The translations under genes and the position numbers were made by a program. The notes beneath the pieces are model-generated. The model was not told the origin of the DNA and ran no database searches. It was given only the letters and a program-made list of their open reading frames with translations. A DNA stretch of 64,000 bases from Fructilactobacillus cliffordii (GTDB taxonomy: Bacteria; Bacillota; Bacilli; Lactobacillales; Lactobacillaceae), in the NCBI RefSeq assembly GCF_024029355.1, contig NZ_CP097117.1:1-64000 (forward strand), written 5' to 3'. Below are positions 8,079 through 14,632 of the stretch, one piece after another. The stretch's first letter is position 1. Each line of letters begins with the position of its first letter.

Positions 8079-8991
8079 AGTAGTAACGACGCTCGCAGTT
8101 CTGTCTGCGGGCTTTTTATTTGCAGTTAGTGAATCCCCAAAAACTGCTAAAGCAGCTAACGTGGACTACACTTATTCTTTGGGTGCCGGTGAGGGTTCCA
8201 GCCAACCGACAGCAAATAAGACGATTATTGCGCACGAAACCGGGGTCCCAAATGCTAGCGCTCAAAACAATGCTGCTTTTGAAAAACGAACCTGGGACAG
8301 CAACGGGGCCTATGTAGCTTACATTGTGGGTAATGCCAACGATGGGACTCCAGGACACATTTACCAGGTCGGACAACCTGGTTACATTCAATGGGGCGCC
8401 GGAACCTGGGCGAATGCTAATTCTCCGGTACAGATTGAGTTAGCAGAAACTGACAACTACGAGGATTTCAAAGTTAATTACGCAACCTACATCAATCTCA
8501 TCCGTGAGAGTGCCAATGCCTACGGAATCCCATTAACTGTTGACGATGGCAACTACTGGGGTGTTAAATCCCACAACTGGATTTCTAACAATATTTGGGG
8601 GGACCACACGGATCCGTATGGCTATCTTTCGAAGATGGGAATTAGCCCAGCACAGTTCGCTCGAGATGTTCAAAATGGAGTTAGTGCTAACCAACCAACG
8701 CCGAAACCACAGCCATCTCCGAAACCATCACAGCCAGATCGGCAGACTCGAGGCCGGATGACGGTAGAAGATGGCTGGTTCAAGAACGGTGATGAACAGA
8801 TTGCCGTTCACAGCAATTCTAAGGTTGGTGCCCCAATTACCGGTTACTTACCGGCTGGTACGTCAATCCACTACTACGGTTACGTGGTAGACGATGGTTA
8901 CACCTGGATTGGTTACACTGGTTACAACGGCAAGCGGCTTTACTGCCCGGTACGTGTTACTGGTCAGGAAGCTTGGGGAACATTCAAATAG
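8062..8991 (+). CDS. Endolysin: N-acetylmuramoyl-L-alanine amidase with signal peptide and SH3 domain
   Basis: 309 residues from the ATG at 8062 (ribosome site AAGGGGG). Residues 1-31 form a signal peptide (hydrophobic VVTTLAVLSAGFLFAV, AKA cleavage site), so this lysin is probably exported by Sec and may not depend strictly on the holin. An Amidase_2 domain follows: IIAHETG with H58 and VKSHNWISNNIWGDHTDP with H171 and H182 are the likely zinc/catalytic residues. A Pro-rich linker (about 211-228, repeated PKP) leads to a C-terminal SH3-type wall-binding domain (about 232-309). It is the last gene of the lysis operon, followed by a strong terminator. Confidence 0.88.
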   Translation: METKTKVVTTLAVLSAGFLFAVSESPKTAKAANVDYTYSLGAGEGSSQPTANKTIIAHETGVPNASAQNNAAFEKRTWDSNGAYVAYIVGNANDGTPGHIYQVGQPGYIQWGAGTWANANSPVQIELAETDNYEDFKVNYATYINLIRESANAYGIPLTVDDGNYWGVKSHNWISNNIWGDHTDPYGYLSKMGISPAQFARDVQNGVSANQPTPKPQPSPKPSQPDRQTRGRMTVEDGWFKNGDEQIAVHSNSKVGAPITGYLPAGTSIHYYGYVVDDGYTWIGYTGYNGKRLYCPVRVTGQEAWGTFK

Positions 8992-9039
8992 CTGTTACAA
9001 TTAAATTGGTAACTAAGGCATAGTTACTACTACATTCAG

Positions 9040-9083
9040 AGACCCGACTACCTTAACTTAATTGGTAGTTGGGTCTTTTTTTG
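9040..9083 (+). terminator. Terminator of the phage lysis operon
   Basis: 13-bp stem AGACCCGACTACC / GGTAGTTGGGTCT (one G-T pair) with an 11-base loop, followed by a run of T. It lies 49 bases after the endolysin stop. Confidence 0.85.
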
Positions 9084-9104
9084 TTTCCGTTTCAAGTGAA
9101 ACGA

Positions 9105-9234
9105 ATGTAGAGATTATGTAGAGAAAAGCTGCAGATTATATTTAGAATAAATGCCGTTATATCAGTATTTATAGATGCTTGACTGCAGCAAATTATTAAA
9201 ACCCTTCAGAAAAATGTAGAGAAAAATGTAGAGA
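9105..9234 (+). repeat. Two pairs of ATGTAGAGA direct repeats (candidate integrase arm sites)
   Basis: The 9-mer ATGTAGAGA occurs at 9105, 9116, 9214 and 9226, as two pairs with start-to-start spacing of 11 and 12 bases, about one helical turn. The position beyond the lysin terminator, near the phage right end, fits arm-type binding sites of a tyrosine integrase. Apart from these repeats and a possible promoter (TTTACA at 9264, TATAAT at 9290, long 20-base spacer), nothing else is seen between 9084 and 9320. Confidence 0.5.
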
Positions 9235-9320
9235 AAAAAGTTTAAAAAATTTCATAAAAATGCTTTACATTGTACTAACATGAGTGTAATATAATAGATG
9301 TAACAAAGGAGGTGATGATT

Positions 9321-9416
9321 ATGCCTCATTTGAAAGTAAAAAAGCCCGGAAACATTAAGTTAACGGTCAAGGTAAACTTAGTATTTCTGAGCTTTGAAAT
9401 TACGTTCGAATGGTAA
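9321..9416 (+). CDS. Very small prophage-edge protein (31 aa), unknown
   Basis: ATG at 9321 preceded by a near-perfect AAAGGAGGTGAT ribosome site. The 31-residue product is Lys-rich at the start and then alternates hydrophobic and polar residues (KLTVKVNLVFLSFEITFEW), which suggests a beta hairpin. An imperfect hairpin with T tract follows at 9424. The strong ribosome site and the following hairpin argue that it is a real gene; no family recognised. Confidence 0.5.
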   Translation: MPHLKVKKPGNIKLTVKVNLVFLSFEITFEW

Positions 9417-9423
9417 ACCATCG

Positions 9424-9459
9424 CAAGGGGGAATGCCCTCCCCTTTGTTACATTTTTAT
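9424..9459 (+). terminator. Probable terminator after the 31-aa gene
   Basis: Imperfect GC-rich stem CAAGGGG / CCCCTTTG with a 9-base loop, then TTACATTTTTATT. The trailing T tract is interrupted, so it could also be an attenuator. Confidence 0.5.
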
Positions 9460-9464
9460 TATAG

Positions 9465-9485
9465 CATGTTATAACATGTTATAAC
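9465..9485 (+). promoter_or_regulatory. Tandem palindromic operator-like site (GTTATAAC x2)
   Basis: GTTATAAC, itself a palindrome, occurs at 9468 and 9478, exactly 10 bases apart; CATGTTATAACATG (9465-9478) is a 14-bp perfect palindrome. It sits 16-36 bases before the start of the 45-aa gene and overlaps where its -10 region would be (TTGTTA at 9445 as a possible -35). This is the expected place for a repressor operator. The cognate regulator is not known. Confidence 0.5.
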
Positions 9486-9500
9486 AAGAGGAGCTATATA

Positions 9501-9638
9501 ATGGAAAAAATAAAAATATGGAAAATTGGTAAACATACAACCGTCAAAATGGAATTACATGATTTTACTTGGAAAAGATTAGCTGAATTTATTGCATTAA
9601 TTGTTGTAATTGCTCTTATAGTTGGGTGGTGTTTATAA
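9501..9638 (+). CDS. Small single-TM protein at the prophage edge (45 aa), unknown
   Basis: ATG at 9501 after AAGAGGAGCTATATA. The product has a polar basic N-terminal half (KIKIWKIGKHTTVKMELHDF) and one hydrophobic helix at the C-terminus (about residues 29-45, EFIALIVVIALIVGWCL), so it looks tail-anchored. Its stop overlaps the next start (TAATG), which makes a two-gene operon. Not recognised. Genes at this place in lactic-acid-bacterium prophages are often expressed from the lysogen. Confidence 0.55.
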   Translation: MEKIKIWKIGKHTTVKMELHDFTWKRLAEFIALIVVIALIVGWCL

Positions 9639-9820
9639 TGCCTTTATCTAATGCACGTAAAAAGGCTAATAAAAAGTGGGACTACAATAATAAGCGTCGC
9701 AAACAGTATTTAAACAGACGTTCAACAGCTAAGAACTTCATTTTAAAAGAAGCTACTAAGGATGACCTAGTAGAACTAAAATCTTATATTGCAACTCGTG
9801 AAAAAGATTTTGAAGAATAA
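9638..9820 (+). CDS. Small basic protein at the prophage edge (60 aa), unknown
   Basis: 60 residues from the ATG at 9638, which overlaps the preceding stop; the earlier in-frame start has no ribosome site. Residues 1-35 are strongly basic (NARKKANKKWDYNNKRRKQY, NRRSTAKNF) and the rest is a charged helix (KDDLVELKSYIATREK). The pattern resembles short phage or plasmid proteins with a basic tail and ribbon-helix-helix-like ending, so nucleic acid binding is possible but not shown. A terminator follows directly. Confidence 0.6.
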   Translation: MPLSNARKKANKKWDYNNKRRKQYLNRRSTAKNFILKEATKDDLVELKSYIATREKDFEE

Positions 9821-9846
9821 AAAAACCACCAAAAATGGTAGTTTTT
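9821..9846 (+). terminator. Terminator of the prophage-edge operon
   Basis: Stem AAAAACCACCA / TGGTAGTTTTT (one internal mismatch) with a 4-base loop, starting right at the stop of the 60-aa gene and ending in T5. Confidence 0.7.
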
Positions 9847-9858
9847 CCTTGAAATTAT

Positions 9859-9876
9859 TGTGTACGGAATGTGTAC
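9859..9876 (+). repeat. Pair of TGTGTAC direct repeats near the phage/chromosome junction
   Basis: TGTGTAC occurs at 9859 and 9870, start-to-start 11 bases. A helically phased pair like this just inside an attachment site fits integrase arm-type sites. It differs in sequence from the ATGTAGAGA pairs at 9105-9234. The attachment core itself cannot be located without the left end of the phage. Confidence 0.4.
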
Positions 9877-9943
9877 AAAATTCATTTTCTTCCTATTATA
9901 ATGACACTTTAAATTCCTGTACTCTCCTTAAATAAATTTAGAA

Positions 9944-9975
9944 AAAGACGTCAGTTTGCGCTGGCGTCTTTTTTA
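9944..9975. terminator. Bidirectional terminator between prophage edge and the K+ channel gene
   Basis: Stem AAGACGTCAG / CTGGCGTCTT (one G-T pair) with a short loop, flanked by A and T tracts on both sides. It can stop rightward transcripts and those of the leftward channel gene. Confidence 0.75.
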
Positions 9976-9987
9976 TCAAAATAAAAA

Positions 9988-10734
9988 TTACTCATTGAGC
10001 AGTTTATCCTTTTCTCGTTGGTATTCTTGTTCGGTGATTGCTCCTCTTTGATAGAGATTGTAAAATTTTCTAATTTCATCGGCTTTAGAAAAATGGTTAT
10101 GTTTACGATTCTCATTAGCAAAGAAATTAGTGAAAGTACTGGTTAAAAGACTAACAAATCCAATACCTACAAACATTAAAATGGTAGCAAGAAATTTGCC
10201 GATGTTTGTGTGAGGGGAAATATCTCCATAACCGACAGTAGTAGTTGTTGTAATTGCCCACCAAATTGCTTGTTGGGTAGTTTTATGTTCAACAACCGAG
10301 AAAATTGAAGAACTCACTAAAATGATTACCACGCAAATTATTAACGAAAAGATAAAGTCATTGGTTTTGAAGAATTTAGTTAGTTTGGATTGAATTTTTC
10401 CTAGCACTCCAGCCATGCGAAAAGCGGGGAAAATTTTGGTGAGTCCGGCTAATCGAAATATTTTAAAACCAGTCAAGTATCCAAAAGGAATGATAGCTAG
10501 TAGATCAAATAAATGCGTTCTAACGTAGTCCCACTTGCGCTTACTGAACCAGAGACCACCAAAGTAGTCAAAAACAAATATAATAAAAATCACGAGATCA
10601 ATTTGATGGTAAGGAGTAACGCTAATATTAATGATGTTTAAGTAATTCAATCCGATTAAAATAACTGAGATGATTGATAAATCAATGATTACGAATTCGT
10701 AAACCCTAAATAAATGTCGATGATGTCGTTTCAA
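9988..10734 (-). CDS. Voltage-gated-type K+ channel subunit with SHOCT-like tail
   Basis: 248 residues, six predicted membrane helices plus pore loop. The K+ selectivity filter TTVGYGD lies at residues 165-171, between the last two helices. The fourth helix region (about 90-106, FKIFRLAGLTKIFPAFR) has spaced positive charges like a reduced voltage sensor. The final ~27 residues (IRKFYNLYQRGAITEQEYQR) match the short SHOCT oligomerisation module. It probably forms a tetrameric K+ channel in the cytoplasmic membrane. Start ATG at 10734 with AAGGAGTGATGCTCTTTGAA upstream. Monocistronic between two terminators; first chromosomal gene after the prophage. Confidence 0.88.
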   Translation of the reverse strand: MKRHHRHLFRVYEFVIIDLSIISVILIGLNYLNIINISVTPYHQIDLVIFIIFVFDYFGGLWFSKRKWDYVRTHLFDLLAIIPFGYLTGFKIFRLAGLTKIFPAFRMAGVLGKIQSKLTKFFKTNDFIFSLIICVVIILVSSSIFSVVEHKTTQQAIWWAITTTTTVGYGDISPHTNIGKFLATILMFVGIGFVSLLTSTFTNFFANENRKHNHFSKADEIRKFYNLYQRGAITEQEYQREKDKLLNE

Positions 10735-10773
10735 AGAGCATCACTCCTTTCTAATTAAATGGTTGTTAAATAA

Positions 10774-10805
10774 AAATCCAGTTCTCAAAAATGAGAACTG
10801 GATTT
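10774..10805 (-). terminator. Terminator of the YisL-like gene
   Basis: Perfect 13-bp stem AAATCCAGTTCTC / GAGAACTGGATTT with a 6-base loop, followed by T-rich sequence when read leftward. Confidence 0.85.
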
Positions 10806-10810
10806 CATCT

Positions 10811-11164
10811 TTATAACGGTCGTCCTTGGGTTAAGTAGAGACCAAAAGCAGCCACCCCAATTAACAGAATCAAGACGATAACCATTAATTTACTAGAAAG
10901 TTTTTTCCGACGTTTATGGGCAAAGGCAATTTCTAAACTAGCAATCACTAAGAGTCCCAGAATCCCCTTTAAGAGGGTTAAAGTTGGGTGAGATTGCCAG
11001 CTGTGAATCATCATGATGATTCCAGTAACAATTGCAATTATGTAGCAAACCCGGGCAACCATCATGAAAATGGTGCTCAGTTTGTGATTGGAACTAAGTA
11101 GGGCAATCCCGGCGGCTGCAAACAGGAACAGCCAGTTAATAAAGTGAACCCACAGAATTAACAT
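10811..11164 (-). CDS. YisL-family (DUF1516) membrane protein
   Basis: 117 residues with four hydrophobic helices (about 3-23, 32-52, 63-80, 92-110) and a basic loop before the last (AHKRRKKLSSK). Length, helix number and the RVCYIIAIVTGIIM helix fit the YisL/DUF1516 family of small Firmicutes membrane proteins, whose function is unknown. Start ATG at 11164 after AGGAAAGGAGC. A perfect-stem terminator lies just downstream. Confidence 0.7.
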   Translation of the reverse strand: MLILWVHFINWLFLFAAAGIALLSSNHKLSTIFMMVARVCYIIAIVTGIIMMIHSWQSHPTLTLLKGILGLLVIASLEIAFAHKRRKKLSSKLMVIVLILLIGVAAFGLYLTQGRPL

Positions 11165-11222
11165 TTTAATTTAATGCTCCTTTCCTCTGAATTTATCATT
11201 ATTGTAACAGATTCAAAGTAGG

Positions 11223-11870
11223 TTATAGTTTAAACTGAACCAGAATGGCCTTACCCAAAATTTGGCCGGGATTATTGTGATTGATGATAATCGGTTGAAA
11301 GGCGGGACTGGGGTTGTCCGGCATTAAAATTACCTGATCATCTTGATATTGAACTCGTTTTAGAGTGGTTTCGTTTTCATTGAGTAAAATGGCAGCAATG
11401 TCACCATTTTCGACTTCATATTGCTGATGAATTAAGACATAGGCACCGTTGGGAATGGTGGGCGTCATTGATTCGCCCCTACATTTCAAGTAAAAATTAC
11501 TTCCCGCTGGTAATTCTGCTCGGTTGGTGGGTAAGTAGCCTTCAATGTTTTCCTGGGCAATGATGGGAGTTCCACAGGCAATTTCACCGAGAATGGGGAC
11601 GGAAACTAACTTCGTTGCATCGTAGGGTTCAGACTCTGCTTGTGCTGGACGCAGACCAGCAAATTGAAGAATCTCAGCCACTGGGACCCGCAAACCGTTG
11701 GCTAATTTTTCCAGCGTAACGGGTTTCGGAATGTTCACCAACCCATTTTCGATTTGGGAGAGGTATGAATTGGACATTCGTGCCTGTAACGCCGTTTGCC
11801 GGACGGAAAATCCTTTTTGTTTGCGTAACGCTTTGATTTTTTGACCAAATTTTTTGTTTTTGTCATTCAT
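11223..11870 (-). CDS. LexA/CI-like transcription regulator (Xre HTH + S24 self-cleaving peptidase)
   Basis: 215 residues. Residues 8-68 are an Xre-type HTH (KIKALRKQKGFSVRQTALQA, then SNSYLSQIENG). Residues ~90-213 are a S24 peptidase domain: autocleavage bond C99-G100 in GEIACGTP (Cys replaces the usual Ala, as in some phage repressors), nucleophile S134 in RGESMTP and general base K171 in TTLKRV. It should therefore be cleaved on RecA activation and derepress its targets during DNA damage. It is divergent from the small Xre gene at 12025, with a 154-base shared control region. The proximity to the prophage suggests phage ancestry, but HTH-S24 proteins of this type are also common chromosomal genes. 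Confidence 0.85.
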   Translation of the reverse strand: MNDKNKKFGQKIKALRKQKGFSVRQTALQARMSNSYLSQIENGLVNIPKPVTLEKLANGLRVPVAEILQFAGLRPAQAESEPYDATKLVSVPILGEIACGTPIIAQENIEGYLPTNRAELPAGSNFYLKCRGESMTPTIPNGAYVLIHQQYEVENGDIAAILLNENETTLKRVQYQDDQVILMPDNPSPAFQPIIINHNNPGQILGKAILVQFKL

Positions 11871-11958
11871 TACGATAAAATCACCTTCTATGTGAATTTA
11901 GTATAACAGAAATATATTGAAATTATTATAAAAATAAAAAGACAAATCCCAAAACTGA

Positions 11959-11986
11959 TTGAAAAACAGAAACGCTATGCTATAGT
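11959..11986 (+). promoter_or_regulatory. Promoter of the small Xre gene
   Basis: TTGAAA at 11959, 16-base spacer, TATAGT at 11981, about 38 bases before the start codon. It lies in the divergent region shared with the S24 regulator, so it may be under that regulator's control. Confidence 0.6.
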
Positions 11987-12024
11987 AAATAATAATAATT
12001 GCATTGTGAAAGGCGGATGGTGAC

Positions 12025-12264
12025 ATGCTGAGTTTACGTTTGAAGAACGCAGAGGCAGTGCGCAAAGAAATCTCCTTGCGTGGCTACTCCATTAACAGTT
12101 TTGCCCGAAAAATTAAGTCTAATCCTGGCTACATTGGCAAAGTATTGGATGGAAAACGGGATCCATATCCGCCACTAGCAAAAAAGATTGCTGATGGGCT
12201 AGATATGGATATTCGGGATCTTTTTTTTGTGGTAGATGGTCGAAAAAATGAAACACATCATTAA
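12025..12264 (+). CDS. Small Xre-family HTH protein
   Basis: 79 residues, almost all one helix-turn-helix domain (about 7-68: SINSFARKIKSNPGYIGKVL followed by KKIADGLDMDIRDLFF). No peptidase or other domain. Start ATG at 12025 with AAAGGCGG nine bases upstream. Divergent from the HTH-S24 regulator, a Cro/CI-like arrangement. Target genes unknown. Confidence 0.8.
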   Translation: MLSLRLKNAEAVRKEISLRGYSINSFARKIKSNPGYIGKVLDGKRDPYPPLAKKIADGLDMDIRDLFFVVDGRKNETHH

Positions 12265-12280
12265 TAAGGTTAAAAAATGA

Positions 12281-12308
12281 AAACAGTGCAGAGGCACTGT
12301 TTTTTTGT
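12281..12308 (+). terminator. Terminator after the small Xre gene
   Basis: 9-bp stem AAACAGTGC / GCACTGTTT with a 4-base loop and a T run, 17 bases after the stop. Confidence 0.85.
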
Positions 12309-12378
12309 AGTAGTTTGTTCATTAATTCGCTAATTTATCAATTAAGAACTAAATAAGCTAAGGATTGGGAATTTTAGC

Positions 12379-12419
12379 GCTAAATCAGAAAATTTTCATT
12401 TCAGATTTAGCCTTTTTTT
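12379..12419 (+). terminator. Hairpin with T tract upstream of the 2HCT permease promoter
   Basis: Stem GCTAAATC / GATTTAGC enclosing a second small palindrome (GAAAATTTTC), then C and seven T. There is no gene for it to terminate between 12309 and 12379, so it may be a second insulating terminator. The rest of 12309-12430 shows nothing recognisable. Confidence 0.5.
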
Positions 12420-12438
12420 CAAAACTGCCAAAAAAAGA

Positions 12439-12466
12439 TTGAAATTTGTGAAAAGTATCATATACT
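12439..12466 (+). promoter_or_regulatory. Promoter of the 2HCT permease gene
   Basis: TTGAAA at 12439, 16-base spacer, TATACT at 12461, 43 bases before the ATG. Confidence 0.6.
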
Positions 12467-12508
12467 TATTACTGTGAAATCTTAAGAAAAAAAGGAGTTT
12501 TGGAGCTC

Positions 12509-13810
12509 ATGAAAAAGGAAAAAAATGGTCTGTCAGGCTTGATTAGCCGAATGGACGACTTTAAAATTGATGGAATTGGGTTAGCAGTTTATGCTCTTTT
12601 GGCCATCATTTTAATCATTGTGGTTAGTCTGAACGTCTTACCACAAGGGATCTTTGGAGCCTTATTTGTCATGGTCATCATGGGAAATATCTTCTACTGG
12701 CTCGGGGCGCACTTACCGATCTTTAAGAGTTACTTAGGTGGGGGAGCCGTATTTGCCCTGTTTGCCCCAGCGTTATTGGGAATTGCAGGGATTATTCCGA
12801 AGACTGTGATTAAGACGGTTGATAGTTTTATGTCCAGCACAGGATTCATTGACTTCTTCATCATTTCTCTGATTGTGGGCGCCATCTTGGGAATGAATCG
12901 GGAAATGCTGTTGAAAGCTTCCGTTCGGTTCCTTCCGGTGGCCTTTCTATCCATGGCCGTAGCCTTTTTAGCAGTTGGCTTAATGTCAATGCTGATTGGG
13001 AAAGGCTTCCGTTACGGAGCCTTGTTCGTGGCCTTCCCAATCATGGGCGGGGGAATTGGGGCCGGTGCCATTCCACTTTCCAAGATTTATCACGAAGCCT
13101 TTGGTGGTAGTACCGATTTCCTTTCGATGTTATTGCCAGCCGTTATCTTAGGGAACGTGTTTGCCATTATCGGAGCCGGATTAATTAGTAAGGTGTTTGC
13201 TAACAGTAAGGGCAATGGACACGGGAAAATGCTTCCTGGTAACTTTGATGATGTTTCTAAAGACAGCCTCACGATTACCTACCAAAAGATGGGTGTCGGG
13301 TTGATGATTGCTGCTGCCTTTTTGATGATTGGATTAACGTTAAATCACTTTATTCCAATGATTAACGAATATGCTTTCATCATTCTATTAGTTATTATCT
13401 TCAAGGCTTGTGGTTGGATTCCGAAGTACTACGAAGAATCAGCAGTTACTTTCAGTAACTCAATTACCAAGAACTTGACCCATGCCTTACTGGCTGGAGT
13501 TGGATTGACGAAACTGGATTTACCAGTGTTAGGGCACTCCTTAACTTGGCAATTCGTAGTCCTCGTATTAACCAGTGTCATTGTGATTGCAATTGCCGCT
13601 GCTTTAATCGGAAAACTCTTTGGTTTGTATCCAGTGGAATCTGCCATTACGGCCGGATTAGTTAACAACTCCATGGGTGGAACTGGGAACATTTCCGTAT
13701 TAGCCGCTTGTGACCGGATGAACCTGATTGGTTTCGCTCAAATGGGGAACCGACTTGGAGGAGCCATCATGCTAGTTGCAGCCGGGATTTACATTTCGAT
13801 TTTCGGTTAG
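12509..13810 (+). CDS. 2-hydroxycarboxylate transporter (CitP/MleP-type citrate or malate permease)
   Basis: 433 residues, about 11 membrane helices. Two family-signature re-entrant loops are visible: GGGIGAGAIPLSKIYHEAFG in the first half and NNSMGGTGNISVLAACDRM near the C-terminus, followed by the conserved FAQMGNRLGGA. The 2HCT family moves citrate or malate with cations or exchanges them for lactate or acetate. No malolactic enzyme, citrate lyase or oxaloacetate decarboxylase gene is adjacent, so substrate cannot be assigned. The ATG at 12509 is preferred; the in-frame TTG at 12500 is an alternative, and both follow AAAAAAAGGAG. Confidence 0.88.
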   Translation: MKKEKNGLSGLISRMDDFKIDGIGLAVYALLAIILIIVVSLNVLPQGIFGALFVMVIMGNIFYWLGAHLPIFKSYLGGGAVFALFAPALLGIAGIIPKTVIKTVDSFMSSTGFIDFFIISLIVGAILGMNREMLLKASVRFLPVAFLSMAVAFLAVGLMSMLIGKGFRYGALFVAFPIMGGGIGAGAIPLSKIYHEAFGGSTDFLSMLLPAVILGNVFAIIGAGLISKVFANSKGNGHGKMLPGNFDDVSKDSLTITYQKMGVGLMIAAAFLMIGLTLNHFIPMINEYAFIILLVIIFKACGWIPKYYEESAVTFSNSITKNLTHALLAGVGLTKLDLPVLGHSLTWQFVVLVLTSVIVIAIAAALIGKLFGLYPVESAITAGLVNNSMGGTGNISVLAACDRMNLIGFAQMGNRLGGAIMLVAAGIYISIFG

Positions 13811-13843
13811 CACCTGTCACTTCGAACTTTAAGTTAAAAAACG

Positions 13844-13880
13844 AAAAAGCATCTCGCGTAATTTACGCGAGATGCTTTTT
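13844..13880. terminator. Bidirectional terminator between convergent genes
   Basis: Perfect 16-bp stem AAAAAGCATCTCGCGT / ACGCGAGATGCTTTTT with a 5-base loop. It serves the permease gene (rightward) and the lipoprotein gene (leftward). Confidence 0.9.
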
Positions 13881-13901
13881 GTGATTTCTAAATAGAGTTA
13901 A

Positions 13902-14450
13902 TTATTGACTAATGGCGAACGTTTGCGTCCCAACGTCCGTTCCGTCAATTTGTTGGTTCGAATTAGGATCAATGGCGTTTTGATTAATTCCCTGACTGGC
14001 ATTAATCGAAATCGGATCCTTGGTGTTGTTTAATTTATAAACTACCGAACTCTTGACGGTTTGTCCCTTGGCAATGCTTTCGTTAGGATTGCTAGGGAGT
14101 GAATCATCACTAAATTTCGTTTGATCCAGCTTTTGTTTGTTTTGCATAACCTTCATGTTAGCATTCCAAGCGTCCATCGGGGTCATAGAGTGGTTCGATT
14201 TATTGGTAACTTGATAAATGAAAGCCACCATGGAAGGGGAAGACTCATTGGGCTGTTTAATGGTTTTAACTCCCTTAATCCGAATGGTTTTGTCGTTTAA
14301 CTGTGCAACGTTGTTGCGAAATGATGGTTGTTGGCTGGTCTTACTGGTGGTTGCTGACTTCGGTTTTGACTGACTTTGTTTGCTTGAAGAACAGCCAGCT
14401 AAACTAAGGGTTGCAACGGCTGCAAGACCGAGAATAATTTGTTTTTTCAC
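13902..14450 (-). CDS. Lipoprotein, DUF5067-like
   Basis: 182 residues. A lipoprotein signal peptide ends in LAGC (Cys at about residue 20) and is followed by a Ser/Lys/Gln-rich linker (to about 48). The remaining domain is beta-rich, with FIYQVTNKSNHSMTP and PNESIAKGQTVKSSVVYKL, which matches the immunoglobulin-like DUF5067/DUF4352 group. It should be anchored outside the membrane. Start ATG at 14450 after AAGAAGGAGTC. Function unknown. Confidence 0.7.
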   Translation of the reverse strand: MKKQIILGLAAVATLSLAGCSSSKQSQSKPKSATTSKTSQQPSFRNNVAQLNDKTIRIKGVKTIKQPNESSPSMVAFIYQVTNKSNHSMTPMDAWNANMKVMQNKQKLDQTKFSDDSLPSNPNESIAKGQTVKSSVVYKLNNTKDPISINASQGINQNAIDPNSNQQIDGTDVGTQTFAISQ

Positions 14451-14530
14451 GATGAAGACTCCTTCTTAAGAATAGTGAAGCTACCTTAATTGTACAATAA
14501 TGCACGAGAATAATAAATGGAACAAAATAG

Positions 14531-14559
14531 TGGACAAATTAGTTTATCTAATTTATAAT
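14531..14559 (+). promoter_or_regulatory. Promoter of nox
   Basis: TGGACA at 14531, 17-base spacer, TATAAT at 14554. Start codon 74 bases downstream of the -10. Confidence 0.65.
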
Positions 14560-14632
14560 TACTATAAACTGGTTGTTGATGGTAATCAATTAAGCAGCGA
14601 ACAATAGATTTCTTTGAGGAGGATTTAAGCAT

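Noticed and set aside
9905..9932. TTTAAATTCCTGTACTCTCCTTA, faintly like the T-loop and acceptor end of a tRNA, as an attachment-core remnant
   Set aside because: The T-loop consensus is not met and no matching 5' half is present; cannot be supported without the left attachment site.
12119..12322. 67-codon minus-strand frame opposite the small Xre gene, considered as an antitoxin or antisense gene
   Set aside because: It begins inside the Xre terminator and has no ribosome site or plausible domain.
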